NCBI GenBank assembly: GCA_029051525.1
Contig: JAIDKG010000001.1
Span: 1 to 40,517 of the forward strand
Direction: 5' to 3'
DNA from: Muribaculaceae bacterium
GTDB taxonomy: Bacteria; Bacteroidota; Bacteroidia; Bacteroidales; Muribaculaceae
DNA length: 40,517 nucleotides
Both the position numbers and the translations under genes were made by a program. The notes under the pieces were generated by a model. It was not told the DNA's origin. It saw nothing but the letters and a program-made list of their open reading frames with translations, and searched no databases. This document shows, piece by piece, positions 25,477 through 32,888 of the stretch (position 1 is its first letter; each line of letters starts with the position of its first letter).

Positions 25477-26678
25477 CGGTCGTTGAATTCGATATCTTCG
25501 TCAATTATCACATGCCAGGGTAGACCTGACTCAGCGAGCTTGGCGAGGAAGGGATCGGGGTTGAACTCCTCCACATTGTGCACGCCCGGCTTCACCCACT
25601 CGCCTGAGAGGAACATGTAGGCGCCCACCATTGCCGGCACACCGGTGGTGTAGCTCACAGCCTGAGCGCCCGTCTCGCGATAGGCATCCTGATGCGAGCA
25701 GTTGTTGTAGATGTAATAGGTAGATTCCTTACCCTCCTTGTCGAGTCCGGAGATGCGGCATCCGATAGAGGTCTCACCGGTATAGTTCTCTCCCAGCGAA
25801 CCCGGATCGGGGAGCACAGCTTTGAGGAATTGGATCGGAATAATCTCCTTACCCTCATAGACCACAGGGTCGATACGAGCCATGCCTATATCCTGAATCA
25901 CACGCAGATGTGTGAGATACTCCTGACCGAAAGTCATCCAGAAGCGTGCGCGCTTGATGGTGGGGAAGTTCTGCACGAGCGATTCCAGCTCCTCATGATA
26001 GAGCAGATAGCTCTCGCGCTCGCCGATATTGGGGTAATTGAGCGGACGGTGGATCTCAAGATTCTCCGTCTCCACCCATTTGCCGTCCTGCCAGTATTTA
26101 CCCTTCTGGGTAATCTCGCGGATATTGATTTCGGGATTGAAATTGGTGGCGAAAGCCTTGCCGTGGTTGCCGGCGTTGCAGTCCACGATGTCGAGATACT
26201 CCATCTTTGAGAAATGATGCTTCGCGGCATATGCCACGAATACAGCCGACACACCCGGGTCGAAACCGCAGCCCAATATTGCGGTCAGGCCTGCCTTTTC
26301 GAAACGCTCGCGGTAGGCCCACTGCCAGGAATACTCGAAATGCGCCTCATCCTTCGGCTCATAGTTGGCGGTGTCAAGATAGTTGACGCCGCACTGTAGG
26401 CAGGCCTCCATGATAGTGAGGTCCTGATAGGGGAGAGCCACATTGATGCAGATGTCGGGTTTATGGCGATTGAAGAGCTCCACGATCTGCTCCACATAGT
26501 CGGCATCCACCTGATCGGTAACGATATTGGTCGCACCGATTTTCTTCACCAGTTGGTCACACTTCTCCTTACGCCGTGAAGCCAGCACGATTTCGGAGAA
26601 GACCTCCGGATTCTGGGCGCACTTGGCGGCCACGACAGTGCCGACTCCGCCGGCACCGATAATCAAAACTTTTCCCAT
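25473..26678 (-). CDS. Saccharopine dehydrogenase family, probable carboxynorspermidine/carboxyspermidine dehydrogenase
   Basis: A 401-residue cytoplasmic oxidoreductase. The start at 26678 (MGKVLIIGAGGVGTVVAAKC) begins directly with the Rossmann beta strand and GxGxxG; longer in-frame readings have no domain. Later landmarks are CINVALPYQDLTIMEACLQ, NYLDTANYEP, LGCGFDPGVSAVFVAYA, DIVDCNAGNHGKAFATNF and the C-terminal GVPAMVGAYMFLSGEWVKPG. This set matches the dehydrogenase of the alternative spermidine pathway used by gut Bacteroidales, which condenses aspartate semialdehyde with a diamine. The partner decarboxylase is not in the window. The four-base overlap with the GH31 gene suggests coupled translation despite unrelated functions. 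Confidence 0.88.
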   Translation of the reverse strand: MGKVLIIGAGGVGTVVAAKCAQNPEVFSEIVLASRRKEKCDQLVKKIGATNIVTDQVDADYVEQIVELFNRHKPDICINVALPYQDLTIMEACLQCGVNYLDTANYEPKDEAHFEYSWQWAYRERFEKAGLTAILGCGFDPGVSAVFVAYAAKHHFSKMEYLDIVDCNAGNHGKAFATNFNPEINIREITQKGKYWQDGKWVETENLEIHRPLNYPNIGERESYLLYHEELESLVQNFPTIKRARFWMTFGQEYLTHLRVIQDIGMARIDPVVYEGKEIIPIQFLKAVLPDPGSLGENYTGETSIGCRISGLDKEGKESTYYIYNNCSHQDAYRETGAQAVSYTTGVPAMVGAYMFLSGEWVKPGVHNVEEFNPDPFLAKLAESGLPWHVIIDEDIEFNDR

Positions 26679-26817
26679 TATATTATATAAATTATTTCCT
26701 GAATCCTGCGGTGCGTCACCTGCGATGGGCGCACGTCTATTCAACTTGCGAATTTACAAAAAAAAAACGAGAAACAGGTTGCTTCCCATCATCCAAGGGT
26801 TAAATAATGTGGTCGGA

Positions 26818-26862
26818 AGATAAATGAGGTGTCATCGCCCGGCGATGACACCTCATTTATCT
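26818..26862 (-). terminator. Long perfect hairpin terminator after the toxin gene
   Basis: Arms of 22 bp (26818-26839 and 26841-26862) are perfectly complementary with a one-base centre, so the actual loop is a few bases. It lies 70 bases past the toxin stop, and on the minus strand the hairpin's U-rich end (TTTATCT) is followed by TCC. It insulates the toxin-antitoxin pair from the dehydrogenase gene. Confidence 0.7.
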
Positions 26863-26907
26863 GCGTGCACGGCACCATGTGGCCGGACCGGATTTTGCTA
26901 AGCCCCC

Positions 26908-26929
26908 GAAATTTTAAGGAACGCGCTCT
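26908..26929 (+). repeat. Terminal arm of the dispersed repeat at the toxin 3' end
   Basis: An exact copy of the 22-base arm, ending GGAACGCGCTCT two bases before the toxin stop codon complement at 26932. Upstream only a C-run (CCCCC) resembles the sub-terminal sequence, so the rest of the element is missing or diverged. It is inverted relative to the copy at 27755, so the two bracket the toxin-antitoxin pair with their AGAGCGCG ends facing inward. Confidence 0.8.
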
Positions 26930-26931
26930 TA

Positions 26932-27537
26932 TTATTGAACAGGTATTATATTCTTGGCCCATGCCGGGAGTTCATTGACATACATCTTTTCAATCCTTCC
27001 GTTTGACAGTCGGAACTGAATCTGAGCATCCCGGTCGTTTACCGAATTGTCATAGACATATAGTCGGTCTACCATACGAGCAATAATCTCGCAGTTCTCG
27101 ATTGATTTCGTATATCGAGATATTATTTTTCTAATAGGCACATCATGTCCCCCTTCCATGACTCTCTTTGCTATTCGAGAGGCATTGATGGAAGGATGAC
27201 TTGTGGAGATAAAGAAAACTCGGATAAAAAATCCGGCTTCTTTGGCACGTACAAGGAAGTCGATCTTGTCCTCGGCCGAGAAGACTGTCTCAAACACGAA
27301 ACTGATTTTATCACGAAGACACTTCTCTCGCCATTCAGCACAATAATTGGCAGCTTCAAGCACAGTCTCTTTTGAGTCCCAGTCTCCGAACATGTCTTTT
27401 GCTATCTGGTCGGGATTGATATATACAGTGCCGTCTGCCCATTCATGATGAAGGAATTTTTGGGTAACAGAGGTTTTGCCCGACCCATTGGGTCCGGCAA
27501 TCACTATGAGTTCTGGTTTTCTTCCAGCTTTAGCCAT
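26932..27537 (-). CDS. Zeta-toxin-like P-loop kinase
   Basis: A 201-residue protein. It begins with a beta strand and Walker A, IVIAGPNGSGKT (residues 11-22). NPDQIAKDMFGDWDSKETVLEAANY follows, then FVFETVFSAEDKIDFLVRAKEAG (the substrate/lid region of zeta toxins), IRVFFISTSHPSINASRIAKRV with a catalytic-type Arg cluster, and GGHDVPIRKIISRY. Zeta/PezT toxins phosphorylate UDP-N-acetylglucosamine and block wall synthesis; these short stand-alone relatives are less studied. It overlaps the preceding small gene by eight bases, the usual antitoxin-toxin arrangement. Base composition is more AT-rich than its neighbours and repeat arms flank it, which suggests acquisition. Confidence 0.85.
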   Translation of the reverse strand: MAKAGRKPELIVIAGPNGSGKTSVTQKFLHHEWADGTVYINPDQIAKDMFGDWDSKETVLEAANYCAEWREKCLRDKISFVFETVFSAEDKIDFLVRAKEAGFFIRVFFISTSHPSINASRIAKRVMEGGHDVPIRKIISRYTKSIENCEIIARMVDRLYVYDNSVNDRDAQIQFRLSNGRIEKMYVNELPAWAKNIIPVQ

Positions 27538-27739
27538 TGATTACGCTATTAATACGGTCAGCCCATTTAGCCTTTTTTGCCTCGGCGTTTCGACGCATCT
27601 CAGAAAAATAGGCAGCAGTAGCCTGCTCCTGACGCACTTTGGCATCATGTGCAACCTCCTTCATAAGCTGTGCAAGCATCTCGTCACTCGGTTCCTGACC
27701 CGAAGTGAAGCGGTATGAGTTCATTTCCTGTTCTGACAT
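27530..27739 (-). CDS. Probable antitoxin of the zeta-like toxin
   Basis: A 69-residue acidic-then-basic, all-helical-looking protein (SYRFTSGQEPSDEMLAQLMKEV, then AAYFSEMRRNAEAKKAKWADRI). It has no similarity that I recognise to the Epsilon antitoxin or to ribbon-helix-helix or HTH DNA-binding antitoxins. The antitoxin call rests on size, on lying first in the pair, and on the eight-base overlap with the kinase gene. The start at 27739 is only 16 bases from the repeat arm at 27755, so its promoter must lie within or beyond the repeat element. Confidence 0.65.
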   Translation of the reverse strand: MSEQEMNSYRFTSGQEPSDEMLAQLMKEVAHDAKVRQEQATAAYFSEMRRNAEAKKAKWADRINSVING

Positions 27740-27806
27740 ATTCCGGTATTGTTAAGAGCGCGTTCCTTAAAATTTCGGGGCCGTAGGGGTCGCAGCCTTG
27801 GAGTGG

Positions 27807-27866
27807 ATTTTGTCACTTGCTGTAGGGAGCATACCGAGGTATGCGACTGAAAGCAAGGGGCAAAAT
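27807..27866 (+). other. G-A hairpin motif, copy C (left arm of the element)
   Basis: Plus strand: ATTTTG (27807-27812) pairs with CAAAAT (27861-27866). Inside, CTTGCT pairs with AGCAAG. Flanks GTAGGGAG and CGACTGAA enclose a CATACC/GGTATG hairpin with a GA loop (27830-27843). The flanks keep the inner G-C, G-A/A-G, G-C pattern of copies A and B but are less regular further out. Confidence 0.6.
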
Positions 27867-28070
27867 ACGCCCAAGGATGCGAGACCATAGGTAACTTCTT
27901 CTTACAGCCGGGCCAATGTGTAGGTTAAAAAGCCGTTTATGATTTATAGCTTAGATTTGGATTTATTTACACATTATACAGCTGCTTGATAAAGAAATAT
28001 AATAATTCCTTTATTGGAGTCGGGGTGCCTTCGAGTGTAAAAGTTACCTTTCCCCGGCGCTTTTTGGCGT

Positions 28071-28129
28071 ATTTTGCGAGATCTCATCAGTCACGATGCC
28101 CGCATCGTTCCTTCTTCGACTCGCAAAAT
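28071..28129 (-). other. G-A hairpin motif, copy B (right arm of the element)
   Basis: Minus strand: ATTTTGCGAG (28129-28120) pairs perfectly with CTCGCAAAAT (28080-28071). Inside are GAAGAAGGA (28117-28109), ACGATGC/GCATCGT with a GG loop, and GACTGATGA (28092-28084). The 9-base flanks and loop are identical to copy A at 566-611, whereas both stems differ in sequence yet remain paired. Confidence 0.72.
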
Positions 28130-28315
28130 CCACTCAAAAATCGCCGCCCCTACGACCCCGAAATTTTAAGGAACGCGCTCTATGTGTCTGGCCAATTAAA
28201 AATATTGTAATTGTGGCTGTCTATATTAGTCTTTAATCCGACCGCTGGCGGGCGTGTATTGATTTAATCATCCCCAAAATAAAGGCTAATTTAAATTGAT
28301 CAGCCACTTGGATTA

Positions 28316-28323
28316 CAAAGTTA
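28316..28323 (-). promoter_or_regulatory. Candidate -7 box (TAACTTTG) upstream of the element and toxin-antitoxin pair
   Basis: An exact TAnnTTTG on the minus strand lies in an AT-rich gap. If used, transcription would cross the 427-bp element before reaching the antitoxin at 27739. No TTTG at consensus spacing. Confidence 0.3.
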
Positions 28324-28389
28324 CAACAAATATTTCATATTATGGGGTTTACAACTTCCTTATTTTAGTGGAAAGATAGTGTAGGGTGT

Positions 28390-28459
28390 ATGGGGGTGGT
28401 TGCCGCGACCGTACGTGGGGCCGCGACCGCCTACTTGCGGGCTGCGACCGTATGTGCGG
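28390..28459 (-). repeat. GCGACCGTA(C/T)GTG-type repeats overlapping a gene end
   Basis: Plus strand: GCCGCGACCGTACGTGGGG, CCGCGACCG and CTGCGACCGTATGTGCGG occur in close succession. Related CCGCGACC sequence occurs near 35416-35432 and 40348-40460. The last unit supplies the C-terminal codons of the flippase-like gene (HTVAARK and its stop at 28431). Confidence 0.55.
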
Positions 28460-29474
28460 TTTTGCTGCGGCGCGAGAGGAGGATGTAGGCTATGGTGACG
28501 AGGCCAAGGAGGATGAGCATCACCGTCTGGCCGCTCCATTGGAGCATGGAGAAGGTGGTGCCTTGGGCGTCGGTGACGCCGTAGATGGCGAGGCCGAACA
28601 TGATGGCGATGTTCCAGGGACCGAGGCCTCCGTTGCTCGGGATGCCCATCGCTATCGAGCTGAGCACGAATGCCACGAGGCAGGGTATCAGTCCGTAGCC
28701 GAGCGAGCTTTCAGTGCATAGCCGGGTGGTGAAGGGGAAGGCGAAGAATGCCACGTATAGCTGTGTGAAATAGCAGCCCCAGAGGAGGATGGTGAGGAGC
28801 AGGAACATTCCACGGTTTTTCATCGTCGCCACCGAGGCGAAGCCTTGCCATAGTTCGGCACACCATTGCCGCAGCCGATCCACAATGCGGGTATCACGCC
28901 AGTGCCGGTAGGCAAGCCATAATGCAGCGGCCAGTAATACACCTACGGTCCAGAACCAAGGTGAATAGAGGAGTTCGATGACTCCGCGTCCTACCGGATA
29001 TTTCTCCAGAAAGGCATTGATGGCGGAATTGGCCAGCAGCAGGGTGAGCAGAAATAGCAGGAGCACGGTCGCGGTGTCGGCCAGACGGTCCGAGACCATC
29101 GATCCGAGCACGGTGGTGAACTGTGCTTTCTGACGCTTGGCGATATAAGTGCATCGCCATATGTCGCCAAGGCGGGGAAATACGATGTTGAGCGCATAGC
29201 AGCCGAAAATTGAGCAGCAGAGAGCCATGTAGGGTGGTGTGATGCCGAGGGCGCGGAGCTGGAGCTGCCAGCGGCGTGCGCGGATCATGTGCGAAAGCAC
29301 CGAGAGCGCCATGGCTGCAAGAATCCACTGATAGTCCACCCCGTTGCGAATGATGGCTGTCATCTCGGCAAAATCCACTTTGCGGAAGAGCACCCACAGT
29401 AGCAGCACTGTAAATCCGGCTGCAATACACCATCGCATGGCGGCTGACAGGAATTTTTTAGTGGCGGTATTCAT
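28431..29474 (-). CDS. Flippase-like membrane protein (LPG_synthase_TM / UPF0104 family)
   Basis: A 347-residue inner-membrane protein with about eight hydrophobic segments (first at 12-28, AAGFTVLLLWVLF). Family landmarks are LSHMIRARRWQLQLRALG, the CYALNIVFPRLGDIWRCTYIAKRQ segment with the conserved PxRxGD/E-like turn, SDRLADTATV, and late IPSNGGLGPWNIAI. These proteins share the membrane domain of MprF lysyl-phosphatidylglycerol synthase but lack the synthase part. They are thought to move lipids or lipid-linked sugars across the membrane. No glycosyltransferase partner is adjacent. The last seven residues are encoded by a dispersed repeat, so the native C-terminus may have been altered. 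Confidence 0.87.
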   Translation of the reverse strand: MNTATKKFLSAAMRWCIAAGFTVLLLWVLFRKVDFAEMTAIIRNGVDYQWILAAMALSVLSHMIRARRWQLQLRALGITPPYMALCCSIFGCYALNIVFPRLGDIWRCTYIAKRQKAQFTTVLGSMVSDRLADTATVLLLFLLTLLLANSAINAFLEKYPVGRGVIELLYSPWFWTVGVLLAAALWLAYRHWRDTRIVDRLRQWCAELWQGFASVATMKNRGMFLLLTILLWGCYFTQLYVAFFAFPFTTRLCTESSLGYGLIPCLVAFVLSSIAMGIPSNGGLGPWNIAIMFGLAIYGVTDAQGTTFSMLQWSGQTVMLILLGLVTIAYILLSRRSKTAHTVAARK

Positions 29475-29530
29475 ATTTATGAATCAATTTAGTCGCTCTA
29501 ATATTCTCTATAGAGCCTGCTTGTAATGCG

Positions 29531-29586
29531 ATGACCGCCTGCGCCACCCTCCGGAAGAGATTCCGGAGAGCGGGCAGGCGGTTATC
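29531..29586 (-). terminator. Terminator after secDF
   Basis: A long imperfect stem with outer arms ATGACCGCCTGC and GCAGGCGGTTAT, and an inner TCCGGA pair, starting 24 bases past the secDF stop. The downstream minus strand is only moderately U-rich. Confidence 0.55.
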
Positions 29587-29609
29587 ATTCTTGGATTGGA
29601 ATCAGAGTA

Positions 29610-32579
29610 TTAGTTGAAGCGGCGGTTGCCCTGAAGAGCGGGTTTGCCGTCGGCGGCAATCTGCTTCTTCTGGCTGCGCTTCAGGATAGCGTAGGCTATC
29701 GGAGCTGCGGCGTAGAGGGTGCAGAATGTACCTGCAATCACACCGAAGATCATCGCGAATGTGAATGAGCGGATAGTGTCGCCACCTAGGAAGAAGATGC
29801 AGAGGAGCACCAGAAGGGTGGAGAACGATGTCATCACCGTACGCGACAGTGTGGTGTTAAGACTCTTGTTGATGGTCTGGAAACGATCCTCCTTCGGATA
29901 TACCTTCATCATCTCGCGCACACGGTCGAATACCACCACGGTGTCATTGATCTGATAACCGATAATGGTCAGCACGGCAGCGATAAACGACTGGTCAATC
30001 TCCATCGAGAAGGGGAAGAAGCCCCAGCAGATAGAGTAGAAGCCGATGATGAGGAATGCTGTCAGAGCCACGGCACATACGGCACCTACGGAGAAGGCGA
30101 TGTTGCGGAAGCGGAGCAGGATGTAGAGGAACATGCAGACAAGCGCGATGCCCACAGCCCAATAAGCGTCGGCACGCATATCATCGGCCACGCTCGGACC
30201 TACCTTCTGAATCGAGATGATACCATTGTTCTCGTCAGCCACACGGAAGGCGTTGATGTCCATAGTCTTGCCCTGGGCATCGGTCAGTTCCGACTGGAGG
30301 TTCTTGTAGAGAAGGTCGGTAATCTCATTCTCCACACCTTCGGTTTCGTCGGCAATCTTATAGTTGGTAGAGATACGCACCTTCGAGGGGCCGTCGATAG
30401 TGATTACATTCACCGATACGGTCTTGTCGTTGGCGGCAGTCTGGAATACATCAAGCAGTTTGGCCTCTACCTCTTTCGGCTCCACATCCTTGGCGAGCTG
30501 CACCACATAGTTGCGGCCACCCGAGAAGTCGATGCCCTGGTTCATGCCGCGGATAGCGAGCGAAGCGATTGAGATTACAATCAGAGCCAGCCATACCACC
30601 GATGAAACCTTGGCCTGGCCGAGGAAGTTGATTTTTGTGTCGGTGAGGAAGTTGCGGCTCAGACCGGTAGAGAAGGTCATGCCTGCACAACGACCATTCT
30701 TGGTGATAATCTCAAATGCGATGCGGGTCAGGAATACTGCTGTGAAGAATGAGCAGACCAGACCGATGATAAGAGTGGTGGCGAAGCCCTTGATCGGACC
30801 CGAACCGAATACGAGCAGAATCACACCGGTGATGACCGAAGTGAGGTTGGAGTCGAAGATAGCCGAGAAGGCATTGGAATAACCCTCAGAGATGGCCTGA
30901 CGCAGTTTCTTGCCGGTCTTGAGTTCCTCCTTGGTGCGCTCGAAGATAAGCACATTGGCATCGACCGCCATACCGAGGGCGAGCACGATACCCGCGATAC
31001 CCGACAGCGTGAGCACAGCCTGCAGCGAGGCCAGAATGCCGAGAGTGAAGAAGAGGTTGAGTATCAGACCGATGTTGGCCACCAGACCGGGCACTACGCC
31101 ATAGATGCAGATCATGAAGATCATGAGCAGCACCAGAGCCACGATAAATGAGATGAAGCCCTGCTGGATGGCCTCGGCGCCGAGCGACGGACCGATCACA
31201 TTGTTGCTCACCACCTTAACCTGAGCCGACATCTTGCCCGACTTAAGCACGTTGGCAAGGTCGTTGGCCTCCTCCGGAGTGAAATTGCCGGTAATCTCCG
31301 ACGATCCGCCGGTGATTTCACCATTCACATTCGGGTAGGAATATACACGGTTGTCGAGCACGATGGCGATCGGGCGACCGATGTTGTTGCGTGTCAGAGT
31401 GGCCCATTCGCGTGCGCCACGGTCGTTCATGCGCATATTGACGGTGTTGCCGCGCATGTTGTCATATTCAGAAGTGGCCGAAGTCACGGCATCGCCCTCG
31501 AGGGCTGCCTCACCTTTCAGAGCCACGAGCTGCCAATAGGGGGTGGTGCGGTATTCCTTATCGTTCTTCATCACCGGATTGCCCTTGGCATCGGTGAGGG
31601 GAATCTCCACAGGCTTCACCTCCCATACGAGCGAAAGGTCGCTGGGAAGCTTCGACTTGGCCAGCGGCGAAGCGAAGATGCTGTCGACCATAGCCTGATT
31701 GGCCGGTGATACCAGACCCACCACCGGGCTTCCCTCGCGCATGCGGCCGCCGAGGAGCTCGATTACATTTGTATGGTTCACCGTGTCCTGCGCTGCATAA
31801 GCCTCGGCAAAGGCTGCGAGCTCGGGGAGAATCTCATTGTAGTTGTAGACCTCGTAGAATTCCAGATTGGCCGACGACTTCAGCAGGTCGGTCACACGCT
31901 CCGGCTCCTTCACGCCCGGAAGCTCAAGCAGGATCTGTCCTGTCTTGTCCTGAAGCTTCTGGATATTGGGAGCCACCACGCCAAACTGGTCGATACGAGT
32001 GCGGAAGATATTGAAAGCGGCATCCACCTGGCTCTCCACCTGATGGTTGAGGGCTGTGGTAACTTCCGCATTTGACGAGGAATTCTTGAGTTTACCGAGG
32101 AATTCACCTTCGCGGGTGAAGAGCGAGGCCATAGTGCCCGGCTGGAAGTTAGCGGCCACCTTCTGCACGAAATCCTTGTCGGCGGCCTTGGCGCCATTCT
32201 TCTCGGCAGCAGCGATAGCGGCATTCACCTGCTTGAGAGCGGCATCGCCGTTGGCATACTGACGGAGAATGTCGGGCACCGAGATTTCGAGCACCACGTT
32301 CATGCCTCCCTTGAGGTCAAGACCGAGGCCGATTTCCATCTTGCGCACCTGATTGTAGGTGTACCACAGATAGACCTTCTCTTTGTCGATAGAATCGTTG
32401 AATTGCTTCAGATTTAGCTTGTAGACGTCGTTGGTGACGTCAGAGGTGCCCGATGCCTTAGCCGCGAACTCACGCGCCTGCTTTTCGTAATGGGAAGTCA
32501 CGAAAGAGAAGCTGATGTAGAATCCGCAGATAAGAATCAGGAGCACCGCGATGGTGCTGATAAACCCTTTGTTCTGCAT
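29610..32579 (-). CDS. secDF: Fused protein translocase subunit SecDF
   Basis: A 989-residue inner-membrane protein uniting SecD and SecF. It uses the proton-motive force to pull exported proteins through SecYEG. The SecD half has one N-terminal TM helix, D1 signature GLGLDLKGGMNVVLE (about 86-100), the large periplasmic P1 domain with FGVVAPNIQKLQDKTGQILLELPGV, and a five-TM bundle with GMAVDANVLIFERTKEEL. The SecF half starts after about residue 650 (GMNQGIDFSGGRNYVVQL) and has a second TM bundle with GYQINDTVVVFDRVREMM. P1 carries an insert around residues 270-350 longer than in E. coli SecD. The SecDF fusion is standard in Bacteroidetes. It is monocistronic, with a -7 box at 32732-32739. 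Confidence 0.97.
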   Translation of the reverse strand: MQNKGFISTIAVLLILICGFYISFSFVTSHYEKQAREFAAKASGTSDVTNDVYKLNLKQFNDSIDKEKVYLWYTYNQVRKMEIGLGLDLKGGMNVVLEISVPDILRQYANGDAALKQVNAAIAAAEKNGAKAADKDFVQKVAANFQPGTMASLFTREGEFLGKLKNSSSNAEVTTALNHQVESQVDAAFNIFRTRIDQFGVVAPNIQKLQDKTGQILLELPGVKEPERVTDLLKSSANLEFYEVYNYNEILPELAAFAEAYAAQDTVNHTNVIELLGGRMREGSPVVGLVSPANQAMVDSIFASPLAKSKLPSDLSLVWEVKPVEIPLTDAKGNPVMKNDKEYRTTPYWQLVALKGEAALEGDAVTSATSEYDNMRGNTVNMRMNDRGAREWATLTRNNIGRPIAIVLDNRVYSYPNVNGEITGGSSEITGNFTPEEANDLANVLKSGKMSAQVKVVSNNVIGPSLGAEAIQQGFISFIVALVLLMIFMICIYGVVPGLVANIGLILNLFFTLGILASLQAVLTLSGIAGIVLALGMAVDANVLIFERTKEELKTGKKLRQAISEGYSNAFSAIFDSNLTSVITGVILLVFGSGPIKGFATTLIIGLVCSFFTAVFLTRIAFEIITKNGRCAGMTFSTGLSRNFLTDTKINFLGQAKVSSVVWLALIVISIASLAIRGMNQGIDFSGGRNYVVQLAKDVEPKEVEAKLLDVFQTAANDKTVSVNVITIDGPSKVRISTNYKIADETEGVENEITDLLYKNLQSELTDAQGKTMDINAFRVADENNGIISIQKVGPSVADDMRADAYWAVGIALVCMFLYILLRFRNIAFSVGAVCAVALTAFLIIGFYSICWGFFPFSMEIDQSFIAAVLTIIGYQINDTVVVFDRVREMMKVYPKEDRFQTINKSLNTTLSRTVMTSFSTLLVLLCIFFLGGDTIRSFTFAMIFGVIAGTFCTLYAAAPIAYAILKRSQKKQIAADGKPALQGNRRFN

Positions 32580-32731
32580 TTTGAAGTTAAGATGTTATGT
32601 ATGTTTTAATTTTTCAGTCAGATACCGCCATGCGCGCCGCAGCCTGTGGATAAGGCTCAGACACATACCCGGGAGGGGCGGGAAAAGGGTGCATCCTGCC
32701 TCCACGCGGGAGGGTATGGCGTTTCAACTTG

Positions 32732-32739
32732 CAAATATA
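32732..32739 (-). promoter_or_regulatory. -7 box (TATATTTG) of secDF
   Basis: An exact TAnnTTTG with TTTA at the -33 position (19-base spacing, one mismatch). The predicted leader of about 150 bases (32580-32727) is GC-rich and contains a CATACCC/GGGTATG inverted pair; no gene is seen in it. Confidence 0.55.
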
Positions 32740-32888
32740 GTGCAAATTTTTCAGCTGATAAAAAAGAAAAGGGGGAAATTCGGGATGTTTTGGCATTTTT
32801 ACCCTTTTACACTCCGAAAATCCCTTAAATTTAGTCCGTAACGCCCCCTTCCCGGGACATTTGTCGGTGGAATTTTACATATCAGTTT

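Larger units (their letters stand above)
27755..28181. mobile_element. Complete 427-bp MITE-like element with terminal inverted repeats
   Basis: The ends (27755-27776 and 28160-28181) are identical 22-base inverted repeats starting AGAGCGCGTTCC. The similarity continues inward for about 15 more bases (GGGGCCGTAGGGG versus GGGGTCGTAGGGG). Each arm then carries GAGTGGATTTTG, a structured hairpin motif (27816-27857; 28071-28129) and CAAAATACGCC, so sub-terminal inverted similarity extends about 130 bases. The AT-rich centre (27900-28010) has no convincing gene; a 74-codon plus frame from 27986 looks spurious. No transposase is present and no clear target-site duplication is seen. Partial or minimal copies are at 1-73, 21580-21640, 26908-26929 and possibly 17328-17339. 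Confidence 0.75.

Noticed and set aside
27986-28210. 74-codon plus-strand frame inside the 427-bp element
   Set aside because: It reads straight through the hairpin motif and the terminal arm and out of the element, so coding would conflict with the inverted-repeat structure. No domain.
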